Notes under the pieces: generated by a model
What the model saw: the letters and a program-made list of their open reading frames with translations, nothing else
What the model was told of the DNA's origin: nothing
The model's database searches: none
Assembly: GCA_964505995.1 (NCBI GenBank)
Contig: CAZDLB010000045.1
Coordinates: 1 to 14,788, forward strand
DNA length: 14,788 nt
From: JAJRVH01 sp964505995
GTDB taxonomy: Bacteria; Pseudomonadota; Zetaproteobacteria; Mariprofundales; Mariprofundaceae
Direction: 5' to 3'
Program-made: the position numbers and the translations under genes
In this document: positions 1 through 6,867 of the stretch, piece after piece
Layout of the letters: each line of letters starts with the position of its first letter
Position numbering within the stretch: position 1 is the first letter of the stretch

Positions 1-268
1 TCAGCGTATTGATCAGGCTGGCAATCCTCGCCCTCGGCCACGGCCACGGTCCCAGCTCCCGAATGCTGCGGTCATCGATGGTCACGACCGCAACGGACGA
101 TTCCCTGGGCTGCACCGGCCCGCGCAGCTGGAAATACCAGTCGAGCACGCTCGTATCCAGATGCCGCAGCACCGGCGGATTCCACAGAAAGATCGTCAGC
201 GCCAGCAGGCCGATGACGGCGGCGGCCAGCATGTCACGATGCCAGAACGGTCCGAGCAGCGACGACAT
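1..268 (-). CDS. CHASE2 domain-containing sensor protein (N-terminal part, cut by window edge)
   Basis: The visible 89 residues are the start of a membrane-anchored extracellular sensor. One hydrophobic segment lies at about residues 13-29. It is followed by DWYFQLRG (43-50), VVTIDDRSI (61-69) and GPWPWPR (73-79), the typical opening of a CHASE2 domain: D..f.lR, then a beta strand ending in IDD.Si, then G.WPWpR. CHASE2 proteins sense unknown ligands in the periplasm and usually end in an adenylate/guanylate cyclase, histidine kinase or GGDEF output domain. The output domain here lies outside the window. The start ATG shares one base with the stop of the EI24 gene (TGATG) and has a GGGGAGGG Shine-Dalgarno about 6 bases upstream, so it is probably the third gene of that operon. 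The domain call is solid; the output is unknown. Confidence 0.8.
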   Translation of the reverse strand, partial: MSSLLGPFWHRDMLAAAVIGLLALTIFLWNPPVLRHLDTSVLDWYFQLRGPVQPRESSVAVVTIDDRSIRELGPWPWPRARIASLINTL

Positions 269-1017
269 CAGTCGCCCTCCCCGGCGGTGCGTGTCCGGGC
301 TTCGCCCTCAGGGGGCGGCGACTGCAGCCAGAAGCGGCTCAGGCCGACGACGGCCGCCGGCAGGACCAGCAGGTTGAAGATCGGCACCAGCAGCAGCGCG
401 CTGGCCAGCCCGGCAAAGCCGAGGAAGAACCAGCGGTTCTGATCCATCTGTTGCTTTCGCTGCGACCATCCGAGACCGCGCCGCGAGGCCGGCGCATCCA
501 TGAATTCATAGGCCAGCAGCCGGATGCCGGCATAGCCCCAGACGATGCTCGCCACGGCTGCGCCATAGACAGGCACCAGCAAAAGCAGCAGCGCCAGCGC
601 GGCATAGGGAATAAAGCCGAGCAGCGGCATGACGGCATTGGCCAGTGAGCCCATAACCACCTTCCACCATCGCTGACGGGAAGCGGTCACCGCGCCCTTC
701 TCCACGCGCGCGCACAGCGCATCCAGCCATGGCGAGGCCACGATCGAGCCCAGCATCACATAGCTCACCAGGCCCACGGCCAGCGCCAGCAGCAACGAGA
801 AAAGCCAGGACAGCCACGCCAGCACGGGCACATACCAGGCATCGCCGGTCGGGATGAAGCGCTCGGCCAGATGCTGCGCCAGCTCGTATACGCCGATGGA
901 CAGCACCAGCATCAGGCCGGCAAGCAGCGCCAGCATGCGCCAGAGGATCGCGCGCAGCGCAGGCTCAACAAGCAGATCCCGCAGTCCGCGCAACATCCAC
1001 ATCGCTCCGCTGATCAT
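268..1017 (-). CDS. EI24 / CysZ-like integral membrane protein
   Basis: This 249-residue membrane protein has about four hydrophobic stretches, near residues 22-47, 62-92, 130-160 and 208-235. The pattern SPWLDALCARVE after the second stretch, YEFMDAPASRRGL in the middle and the late hydrophobic block VPIFNLLVLPAAVVG are typical of the EI24 domain family, which includes the sulfate permease CysZ. Family members move or assist transport of small anions, but no cys gene is nearby, so sulfate transport is not implied. Its ATG overlaps the stop of the upstream DUF2007 gene (ATGA) with GGGGAGGG just upstream. Its own stop overlaps the CHASE2 start. The three genes are therefore very likely translationally coupled. 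The arginine-rich C-terminal tail should be cytoplasmic. Confidence 0.8.
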   Translation of the reverse strand: MISGAMWMLRGLRDLLVEPALRAILWRMLALLAGLMLVLSIGVYELAQHLAERFIPTGDAWYVPVLAWLSWLFSLLLALAVGLVSYVMLGSIVASPWLDALCARVEKGAVTASRQRWWKVVMGSLANAVMPLLGFIPYAALALLLLLVPVYGAAVASIVWGYAGIRLLAYEFMDAPASRRGLGWSQRKQQMDQNRWFFLGFAGLASALLLVPIFNLLVLPAAVVGLSRFWLQSPPPEGEARTRTAGEGD

Positions 1018-1244
1018 TCACCCTCCCCGTCGCCGGCGCTTTCTTCCAGTAGATTCAGCTCCCTGAGCAGCTGCATCGCCGCATCGTAATCGCGTTCGCA
1101 GACCAGCACACGGACATGCATCACACCGGGCATCAGGGCGCTGATGCCGGCATTCTCGATGCGATAGTCAATCCGCCGCTGCGCCAGCGCATCGCCAAGC
1201 ATGCTTGCGGCCACCGGATCGGCCAGCTCCAGAAGCCTGATCAT
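1014..1244 (-). CDS. DUF2007-family small protein (putative signal transducing protein)
   Basis: This is a 76-residue cytoplasmic protein. It shows the DUF2007 pattern: an initial strand (MIRLLELADP), a helix with VAASMLGDAL, a second strand with IDYRIENAG, then VRVLVCERDYDAAMQLLREL, in which the V.V.e.d...A..ll..l signature is clear. The family is annotated as putative signal transducing proteins; its ligand is unknown. The frame stays open far upstream into antisense tldD, but the start at 1244 fits the domain boundary and has an AAGG just ahead. The acidic tail ends in GDGEGE. It heads the operon with the EI24 and CHASE2 genes, is coupled to EI24 by an ATGA overlap, and is divergent from tldD. 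Confidence 0.78.
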   Translation of the reverse strand: MIRLLELADPVAASMLGDALAQRRIDYRIENAGISALMPGVMHVRVLVCERDYDAAMQLLRELNLLEESAGDGEGE

Positions 1245-1349
1245 GGCCTTAGCATAGGCGGTGCCAGCCTTCGCGTCACGCAGCCGGCCACATCGCTCCC
1301 CCGGGCCTTCGACCTTGACGCAGACCGCCGCAGATGAAGATTGCCGCCC
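1245..1349. promoter_or_regulatory. Divergent intergenic region between the DUF2007 operon and tldD
   Basis: These 105 bases must hold the promoters for both directions. The best minus-strand candidate is GTGACG, 17 bases, TATGCT, each hexamer matching 4 of 6 consensus bases, but it would start transcription almost at the DUF2007 start codon. On the plus strand TTGACG (1315-1320) resembles a -35 box but has no good -10 partner. No strong operator or terminator is visible. Confidence 0.3.
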
Positions 1350-2783
1350 ATGCCTGCAAACCTGTCCCATCGCGATCTTCCCTGCCCGGTAGCCGAGGAA
1401 ACCCTGCATGCGGTTCTCAACCGCATGCTGCCGGCCGGCGCCGATGATGGCGATCTGTATCTCGAACATACCGAGACCGAGTCGCTGGCGCTGGAAGAAG
1501 GGCGCGTCAAGCATGTCTCCGCCGCCACGCATCAGGGCCTGGGCGCACGGGTCATCAAGGGCGAGTCGGCCGGCCATGCCTGTACCGATCGGCTCGAGGC
1601 CGACGCCCTGATGGAGGCGGCCCAGGCCGCGCGCGCCATTGCCGAGGGCGGCGGCAGGGCCTCCCCGGTGGCACTTCATCCCGAAAACCGGGCCGGGAGC
1701 CTCTATGAGCCCGAAAACCCGTCCCTGCACGTGCCGCTGGATCAACGCAAGGCCCTGCTGGAAAGGCTGGATGCACTGGCACGAAGCCTCGATCCCCGCG
1801 TGAAGCAGGTCTTTGCCACCATTGCCTCCTCGTTTTCGGATATCCACATCATCCGCATGGACGGTGCCCATATCCATGACGCGCGCCCGCTGGTGCGGCT
1901 GAACATCTCCGTCGTCGTCGAACAGAATGGCCGCCGCGAAACCGGCACGGCCGGCGGTGGCGGACGCTTCGGGCTGGAGCGGCTGCTGGAGGGCGATGAG
2001 GCCGAAAAACTGATACATGAGGCGGTGCGGCTGGCGACGCTGAATCTCGACGCGCGCGAGGCCCCGGCAGGCAGCATGCCGGTCGTGCTCGGACCGGGAT
2101 GGCCCGGCATCCTGCTGCACGAGGCCATCGGCCATGGGCTTGAGGGCGATTTCAACCGCAAGGAAACATCCGTGTTCAGCGGCAGAATCGGCCAGCGCGT
2201 GGCCGCGCCCGGCGTCACCGTCGTCGATGACGGCTCGATTGCCGAACGACGCGGCTCGCTGAACGTGGACGATGAGGGCACGCGCACGCAGCGCACCGTG
2301 CTCATCGAGGACGGCATCCTGACCGGCTACCTGCTGGATCGGCAGAATGCGCGGCTGATGGGCATGCTGCCGACCGGCAACGGCCGCCGCGAATCCTATG
2401 CCCACCCGGTGCTGCCGCGCATGACCAACACCTTCATGCTGGCCGGTTCGGCCGCGCCCGAGGACATCCTGGCCACGCTCGATCGCGGCATCTATGCGGT
2501 CAATTTCGGTGGCGGCCAGGTGGACATCACGTCCGGCAGCTTCGTGTTCACGACCAGCGAGGCCTACTACGTCGAAAACGGCCGCATCCAGTATCCGGTC
2601 AAGGGCGCGACGCTGATCGGCAGCGGCCATGAGGTGCTGCAGAAGGTGTCGATGATCGGCAACGATCTTGCCCTTGATCCGGGCGTTGGCACCTGCGGCA
2701 AGGCTGGACAGTCCGTGCCTGTCGGCGTCGGCCTGCCGACGCTGCGCATCGAGGAACTCACGGTCGGAGGCACTCAGGCATGA
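1350..2783 (+). CDS. tldD: Metalloprotease subunit TldD
   Basis: TldD is the catalytic half of the TldD/TldE heterodimeric zinc protease, a cytoplasmic enzyme that degrades unfolded peptides and matures some ribosomal peptides (microcin B17) and the antitoxin CcdA. The protein matches the family over its whole length: DGDLYLEH near the start, GGGGRFG, MPVVLGPGWPGILLHEAIGHGLEGD with the HExxxH metal motif at residues 257-262, SVFSGRIGQRVA, PTGNGRRESYAHP, FGGGQVDITSG, and the conserved cysteine near residue 449 in GTCGKAGQSVPVGVG. Its 477 residues equal the usual length. The ATG at 1350 is preferred; an in-frame TTG at 1341 would add three residues, and neither has a good ribosome site. The stop overlaps the pmbA start (ATGA), so the two subunits should be made in step. 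Confidence 0.96.
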   Translation: MPANLSHRDLPCPVAEETLHAVLNRMLPAGADDGDLYLEHTETESLALEEGRVKHVSAATHQGLGARVIKGESAGHACTDRLEADALMEAAQAARAIAEGGGRASPVALHPENRAGSLYEPENPSLHVPLDQRKALLERLDALARSLDPRVKQVFATIASSFSDIHIIRMDGAHIHDARPLVRLNISVVVEQNGRRETGTAGGGGRFGLERLLEGDEAEKLIHEAVRLATLNLDAREAPAGSMPVVLGPGWPGILLHEAIGHGLEGDFNRKETSVFSGRIGQRVAAPGVTVVDDGSIAERRGSLNVDDEGTRTQRTVLIEDGILTGYLLDRQNARLMGMLPTGNGRRESYAHPVLPRMTNTFMLAGSAAPEDILATLDRGIYAVNFGGGQVDITSGSFVFTTSEAYYVENGRIQYPVKGATLIGSGHEVLQKVSMIGNDLALDPGVGTCGKAGQSVPVGVGLPTLRIEELTVGGTQA

Positions 2784-4171
2784 GCAGGACCCAGACGCAA
2801 ACGGACGCCGGGCTGCAGTTGATGGCCGAACGGCTCGTAAAGATGGCGCGAAACAGCGGCGCCGCGCATGCCGATGCGCTGGCCGTTGCCGACACCGGCC
2901 AGTCCATCAGCGTGCGTCAGGGCCGGCTTGAATCTGTCGAGCGCGAGGACAGCCGCGGCATCGGTCTGCGCGCCTTCGTCGAGACGCCGAATGGTTTTGC
3001 GTTCGCCTCCGCCTCGACCTCGGATGTTTCCGAGGCCGGCATGCAGCAGCTTGCGGCCCGCGTCGTGGTCATGGCGCGCATCTCCGAGCCCGACCCGGAC
3101 GCCGTGCCGCCCGTGGGCGCGGAGCATCCGGACGGGCAGACCATCCGTGACTGGCAGGCGCGCCATCCGCTGCAGGATCCCGGCTGGACGCTCGATGCAG
3201 CACGGGAGGCCGCGCTCGAATGCGAGGCCATCGCGCTTGACTACGCGCCGGAGATTCGCAACAGCGAAGGTGCTGATGCCACCTTCGGAACGACCGAGGT
3301 GGCCTATGCCGCCTCCGACGGCTTTGCCGCCGAATATGCCAAATCCTCGGCCTCGCTCAGCGTCTCGGTCATCGCCGGATCGGGGGACGGCATGCAGCGC
3401 GATTACGCCTGGCACCGGGCTTTAACGGCCGACCGGCTGAGGGCGCCCCGCGATCTCGCCGAGGAGGCTGCCGGGCGCGCCGTTCGCCGGCTTGGGGCCG
3501 GGCGCATGCGCAGCGGGCCTGCGACCATCGTTCTTGAACCGCGCGTGGCCACATCGCTGGCCTCGCACCTGATCTCGGCCATCAACGGCCGCGCTGTGCT
3601 GCAGCAGCGATCCTTCCTGGCCGAGGCGGCCGGAAAGGCGATCTTCCCCGAATTCGTCGGCATCCTTGATGATCCCGACTGCGAGGAAGGCCTCGGCAAC
3701 CGGCTGTTCGACGGCGAAGGCACGCGCTGCCGGCGGCGCACGATCATCGACCATGGCGTGCTCACCGGCTTTCTGACCGATCGCTATGCGGCCCGGCGAC
3801 TGGGCTGCCAGCCCACCGGCCATGCCCGCCGCGGCCTGACCGGCGACACGTCCATCGGCCCGTCCAACCTGATCTGGCAGGCCGGCAGGCAAAGCCAGGA
3901 TGACATCATTGCCGGCATCGAGCACGGCGTTCTCGTCACCGAGCTGATCGGCTTCGGCGTCAACGGCGTGACCGGCGACTACTCGCGCGGCGCGGCCGGA
4001 TTCCAGATCGAGAACGGCCGCATCGTGCAGCCGGTTCAGGGCATCACCATCGCCGGCAACCTGAAATCGATGTTTGCGGGCATCCGTAAGGTCGGTTCCG
4101 ATCTGACCTGGTTCGGTGCCACGGCCGTACCCAGCATCGCCATCGACGGCATGACCGTCGCCGGCGACTGA
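2780..4171 (+). CDS. pmbA: Metalloprotease-associated subunit PmbA/TldE
   Basis: This is the non-catalytic partner of TldD, homologous in fold but lacking HExxxH, as expected for TldE; it shapes the substrate tunnel of the heterodimer. Its 463 residues are close to the E. coli length. Family landmarks are DALAVADTGQSISVRQG near the N-terminus, SREDSRGIGLRAF-like sequence, the central SAINGRAVLQQRSFL, the IIDHGVLTGFLTDRYAARRLG segment, GFGVNGVTGDYSRGAAGF and the C-terminal IAGNLKSMF. The start overlaps the tldD stop, with GGAGG about 9 bases upstream. No ribosomal-peptide precursor or cyclodehydratase gene is visible in the window, so the natural substrate is not suggested by context. Confidence 0.95.
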   Translation: MSRTQTQTDAGLQLMAERLVKMARNSGAAHADALAVADTGQSISVRQGRLESVEREDSRGIGLRAFVETPNGFAFASASTSDVSEAGMQQLAARVVVMARISEPDPDAVPPVGAEHPDGQTIRDWQARHPLQDPGWTLDAAREAALECEAIALDYAPEIRNSEGADATFGTTEVAYAASDGFAAEYAKSSASLSVSVIAGSGDGMQRDYAWHRALTADRLRAPRDLAEEAAGRAVRRLGAGRMRSGPATIVLEPRVATSLASHLISAINGRAVLQQRSFLAEAAGKAIFPEFVGILDDPDCEEGLGNRLFDGEGTRCRRRTIIDHGVLTGFLTDRYAARRLGCQPTGHARRGLTGDTSIGPSNLIWQAGRQSQDDIIAGIEHGVLVTELIGFGVNGVTGDYSRGAAGFQIENGRIVQPVQGITIAGNLKSMFAGIRKVGSDLTWFGATAVPSIAIDGMTVAGD

Positions 4172-4188
4172 TTCCCCGGGAGAGAAGG

Positions 4189-5175
4189 ATGAAAACATAC
4201 GACGTTTTCGGCGTGGGCAACGCCATCATGGACATGCAGGTTCGCTGCGACGATGCATTTCTGCAGCGCCACGGCATCGACAAGGGCATCATGACCCTCG
4301 TCGATGAGGACCGCCAGCAGGCCATCCTCGACGCGCTGGCCGATCACGAGGTGCATTACTGCTCCGGCGGCTCGGCCGCGAACACCATCGTCGGCATTGC
4401 CGACATGGGGGGAACGGCGGCCTATGCCTGCAAGACCGGCGAGGATGCCTTCGGCCGCCGTTATCTGGAGGAGATGGAAGAGCTGGGCATCCGCATCGAG
4501 ATTCCGCAGGCATCCGGCCAGACCGGAACCTGCGTGGTGCTGATCACGCCGGATGCCCAGCGCACGATGCTGACCCACCTCGGCATCTCCTCGACGCTGG
4601 CTGCGACGGATCTGGTCGAATCCGAGATCGCCAAAGCCAGATACCTGTATGTCGAGGGCTATCTGTTCGCCGGCGACTCGACACGCGCGGCGGCTTTGAA
4701 GGCCATCGAACTGGCCGTGGCCCATGATGTGAAGGTGGCGCTGACGGTGTCCGATCCCTTCCTGATCGACATCTGCCGCGAGCAGTTCCTGGAGCTGATC
4801 GAGGGGCCGGTGGACCTGCTGTTCTGCAACGAGCAGGAGGCCCGGTCGCTGACCGGCCTGGATGATCCGATCGACTGCGCCCAGGCCATTCACAGGCACT
4901 GCGCCAATGTGGCGCTGACGCTGGGCGCCAGAGGTTCGATCATCATGCATGAGGGGGAAACGTTTCCGATCGAGGGCGTGCGCGTGGAAGCCGTGGATAC
5001 CACCGGCGCCGGCGACATGTACGCCGCCGGCGTGCTCTACGGCATCACCAATGGCCTGAGCTGGCAGCAGGCAGGGCATCTCGGCAGCCATGCCGCGGCC
5101 CGTGTCGTCTCGCAGATGGGTGCGCGCCTGCCTGCCCCGCTGAGCCGAGAGGAGATCGAACAGCTTCTCGCCTGA
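4189..5175 (+). CDS. Adenosine kinase-like PfkB-family carbohydrate kinase
   Basis: This 328-residue cytoplasmic enzyme of the ribokinase/PfkB family probably phosphorylates adenosine or a related nucleoside or sugar with ATP. It opens with YDVFGVGNAIMDMQV, has the glycine-rich sugar-binding element SGGSAANT at 59-66, and the PfkB signature DTTGAGDMYAAGVLYG from residue 270, with the catalytic base Asp276. Its overall layout, with the inserted lid and EVEYLFAGDS-like strand (YVEGYLFAGDS), follows the bacterial adenosine-kinase-like group, but substrate choice cannot be proved from motifs. It follows pmbA after 17 bases, with a strong GGGAGAGAAGG site, and is probably in the tldD-pmbA operon. 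Confidence 0.85.
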   Translation: MKTYDVFGVGNAIMDMQVRCDDAFLQRHGIDKGIMTLVDEDRQQAILDALADHEVHYCSGGSAANTIVGIADMGGTAAYACKTGEDAFGRRYLEEMEELGIRIEIPQASGQTGTCVVLITPDAQRTMLTHLGISSTLAATDLVESEIAKARYLYVEGYLFAGDSTRAAALKAIELAVAHDVKVALTVSDPFLIDICREQFLELIEGPVDLLFCNEQEARSLTGLDDPIDCAQAIHRHCANVALTLGARGSIIMHEGETFPIEGVRVEAVDTTGAGDMYAAGVLYGITNGLSWQQAGHLGSHAAARVVSQMGARLPAPLSREEIEQLLA

Positions 5176-5213
5176 GAGCGTGTTTCGCATCCGCGCTCGG
5201 AATCGAATGGCAT

Positions 5214-5229
5214 TCCCGCCTGAGCGGGA
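5214..5229. other. Small inverted repeat upstream of carbonic anhydrase
   Basis: TCCCGC and GCGGGA form a 6-bp stem around a 4-base loop, in the 68-base space between the kinase stop and the carbonic anhydrase start. No T-run follows, so it is not a standard intrinsic terminator. The downstream TAGACT could be a -10 box but has no good -35 partner. It could be a weak attenuator or have no function. Confidence 0.3.
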
Positions 5230-5243
5230 CTAGACTGGGCGAC

Positions 5244-5876
5244 ATGCCGACACTGAAGGAACTGATCGCGCGCAACCATGCCTGGGCGGAAGGCAAGCGG
5301 CGGGACGATCCCGACTATTTCGAGCGGGCGGCCCGCGAGCAGACGCCGGAGGTGCTCTGGATCGGCTGCTCGGATTCCCGCGTCGGGCCGGACAAGCTGA
5401 TCGGCCTGCCGATGGGCTCGGTGTTCGTGCACCGGAACATCGCCAACATCTTCGCCCCATCCGACCTGAATGCGCTCTCCGTTCTCGAGTATGCCGTCGA
5501 TGTGCTGCAGGTGCCGAACATCATCGTCTGCGGTCATTATCAGTGTGGCGGTATCAAGCACGCGATGGCGCATAGCGGCATCGCGCCGGTGGACCTCTGG
5601 GTCGAGCCGGTCCGCGCCGTCTATCATCACCATGCCCGGCAACTGGAGAAGCTGAGCAAGGAACAGCGCATGAGGCGCCTGGCAGAACTGAACGTCGAAA
5701 CGGCCGTGCATAACATCTGCTGCAGCTCGATCGTACGCGAGGCCTGGAAGCGGAAGCAGACCGTGAACGTCATCGGCCTGATCTACGACATCCACGACGG
5801 CAGACTCAAACCGCTTGGCATCGAATACCGCTCGCTTGAGGAGTGGAAAGAGCAGCATCCGAAGTATCTGGACTGA
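5244..5876 (+). CDS. can: Beta-class carbonic anhydrase
   Basis: The enzyme interconverts CO2 and bicarbonate in the cytoplasm. The zinc ligands are all present: Cys42 in the motif CSDSR (42-46), His98 and Cys101 in CGHYQCGG; Asp44 and Arg46 form the catalytic dyad. The VFVHRNIANI and LSVLEYAV segments and the C-terminal VIGLIYDIHDGRLKPLG are typical of the Can/CynT clade, and the 210 residues match the usual length. No cyanase gene is nearby, so a housekeeping Can role is more likely than CynT. The ATG lacks a strong ribosome site. The stop shares one base with the next gene's start (TGATG), which ties it to the merR-like regulator in one transcript. A SulP anion transporter lies about 1 kb downstream on the other strand. 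Confidence 0.93.
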   Translation: MPTLKELIARNHAWAEGKRRDDPDYFERAAREQTPEVLWIGCSDSRVGPDKLIGLPMGSVFVHRNIANIFAPSDLNALSVLEYAVDVLQVPNIIVCGHYQCGGIKHAMAHSGIAPVDLWVEPVRAVYHHHARQLEKLSKEQRMRRLAELNVETAVHNICCSSIVREAWKRKQTVNVIGLIYDIHDGRLKPLGIEYRSLEEWKEQHPKYLD

Positions 5877-6256
5877 TGCGTATCGGCGAGCTGGCAAATG
5901 CGGCGGGGGTCAATGTAGAAACCGTCCGCTATTACCAGCGCCTGGGCCTGATCGAGCTGCCGCCAAGGCCGGCGGGAGGCACACGTCGTTATCCAGCCTC
6001 AGCCCTCGCCCGCCTGCGCTTCATTCGCCGCGCCAAGGAGATCGGCTTTTCGCTGAAGGACATCGCCCTGCTGCTGAGCCTGGACACGGCCGAATGCGCC
6101 GATGCGCGGAACATCGCCGAGGCCAAGCTTAAAGACATCGAATCGCGCCTGGCAGACCTGCAGGCCATGGCCAAATCATTGAAAAGCCTGATTCGCCAGT
6201 GCGATCAAGGCCATCCGAGCCGCTGCCCCATTCTGGAAACCCTGACCGGCGATTGA
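5876..6256 (+). CDS. merR: MerR-family transcriptional regulator, mercury type
   Basis: This is a 126-residue dimeric DNA-binding regulator. The winged helix starts at residue 2 (RIGELANAAGVNVETVRYYQ), then RPAGGTRRYP for the wing and GFSLKDIALLL. The C-terminal part has the dimer helix EAKLKDIESRLADLQ and three cysteines, Cys74, Cys109 and Cys117, in the places of MerR Cys82, Cys117 and Cys126. The 35-residue spacing between the first two equals that of Tn501 MerR; the last spacing is one residue shorter. These residues bind Hg(II) across the dimer. The ATG at 5876 overlaps the carbonic anhydrase stop; an in-frame GTG at 5843 would lie inside that gene and only lengthen the N-terminus. Unlike in Tn21 or Tn501, the regulator points the same way as its target genes. 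The strongly mer-like operator just downstream supports the mercury assignment. Confidence 0.87.
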   Translation: MRIGELANAAGVNVETVRYYQRLGLIELPPRPAGGTRRYPASALARLRFIRRAKEIGFSLKDIALLLSLDTAECADARNIAEAKLKDIESRLADLQAMAKSLKSLIRQCDQGHPSRCPILETLTGD

Positions 6257-6262
6257 GATGGC

Positions 6263-6293
6263 TTGACTCCGTACCATGGTACGGGGTTTAGCA
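6263..6293 (+). promoter_or_regulatory. mer-type promoter/operator
   Basis: TTGACT (6263-6268) is the -35 box. The perfect 16-bp palindrome CCGTACCATGGTACGG (6269-6284) fills the spacer, and the -10 box is TTAGCA (6288-6293). The 19-base spacer, the TTGACTCCGTAC half and the GTACGG half are as in classical Tn21/Tn501 merT promoters. In those, MerR holds the over-long spacer and untwists it when Hg(II) binds. It begins 7 bases after the merR-like stop and faces the MerT-like gene. Confidence 0.88.
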
Positions 6294-6300
6294 TGCCGCC

Positions 6301-6633
6301 ATGACAGAACAGACCCGCCCTGAAACCCCGGCCCTGATCGCGGCCCTCGGCGCATCGGCCTGTTGCCTGATTCCGGTGCTGGCGCTGGCGATCGGACTGG
6401 GCGGCAGCGCCGGCATGCTCGCGCGACTGGATATCCTCTATTTCCCGCTGGCCGGCATCGGCATCATGCTGCTGCTCTGGGCCTGGTGGCGCGTGGTCAT
6501 CGCCCCGCGTCGGCGCGGCGAGCCGGCAGACCGGGGAACGATGCGGCGCCTGCAATGGATGTCGGCCGGCTCCGCCCTCGCCCTGTCCCTGCCCTGGCTG
6601 CTGCCCCTGCTCTCGTGTGCGGAATGCCATTAA
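6301..6633 (+). CDS. MerT-like mercuric transport protein (variant cysteine layout)
   Basis: This is a 110-residue inner-membrane protein with three likely helices, at about 11-34, 43-67 and 88-105. The first helix carries the vicinal pair Cys21-Cys22 in ASACCLIPVLAL, the hallmark of MerT and MerF, where it receives Hg(II) from the periplasm. The loop between helices 2 and 3 is strongly basic (APRRRGEPADRG...MRR), which puts it in the cytoplasm, as in MerT, but it lacks the MerT loop cysteines. Instead the protein ends in LLSCAECH, with Cys106, Cys109 and His110, predicted on the periplasmic side. Control by the mer-type promoter directly ahead supports a role in mercury or related thiophilic metal handling. 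The start lies about where transcription should begin and has no Shine-Dalgarno. Confidence 0.75.
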   Translation: MTEQTRPETPALIAALGASACCLIPVLALAIGLGGSAGMLARLDILYFPLAGIGIMLLLWAWWRVVIAPRRRGEPADRGTMRRLQWMSAGSALALSLPWLLPLLSCAECH

Positions 6634-6651
6634 AGGCCATCAGGAGGCCCA

Positions 6652-6867
6652 ATGACGGATATCAAGCTCACCTCAACGCTGACCTGCCCCGAATGCGGGC
6701 ATCGGGAAACCGAAACCATGCCCACCGATGCCTGCCAGTGGTTCTACGACTGCAGGCATTGCGGCGCGCTGCTCAAGCCCAGGCCGGGCGACTGCTGCGC
6801 GTTCTGCTCCTATGGCGACACGCCCTGCCCGCCGATTCAGCAAGGCAAGTCCTGCTGTAAAGGCTAA
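6652..6867 (+). CDS. GDCCVxC-family cysteine-rich protein
   Basis: This 71-residue soluble protein has eleven cysteines. CPEC (12-15) and CRHC (34-37) form a likely zinc-ribbon pair. The segment GDCCAFCSYGDTPCPPIQ (47-63) is the signature of the GDCCVxC family, which occurs beside mer genes and in some organisms uses selenocysteine at the last position of the motif; here it is cysteine (TGC), with Ala in place of Val. The tail ends in SCCKG. Family function is unproven; a cytoplasmic metal-binding or redox partner of the MerT-like protein is inferred from context. A strong AGGAGG site lies 6 bases upstream, 18 bases after the MerT-like gene, so both share the mer promoter. Its stop overlaps the convergent SulP gene's stop by four bases. 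Confidence 0.83.
   Translation: MTDIKLTSTLTCPECGHRETETMPTDACQWFYDCRHCGALLKPRPGDCCAFCSYGDTPCPPIQQGKSCCKG

Noticed and set aside
1246..1265. Sigma-54-like TGGCAC-N5-ATGC element before the DUF2007 gene
   Set aside because: GG and GC are ten bases apart as in -24/-12 promoters, but transcription would begin inside the coding region and the -12 part is imperfect.
1341..1349. TTG start for tldD
   Set aside because: In frame and possible, but it adds only three residues and has no better ribosome site than the ATG at 1350.
1245..2630. N-terminal extension of the DUF2007 frame through antisense tldD
   Set aside because: The extension mirrors tldD codons, while the DUF2007 domain starts exactly at the ATG at 1244.
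2780..4171. Ribosomal-peptide (RiPP) cluster around tldD/pmbA
   Set aside because: TldD/TldE can mature such peptides, but no precursor, cyclodehydratase or exporter gene is seen nearby.
5843..5875. GTG start for the merR-like gene inside carbonic anhydrase
   Set aside because: It adds 11 residues before the standard MerR N-terminus; the TGATG junction at 5876 is the natural start.
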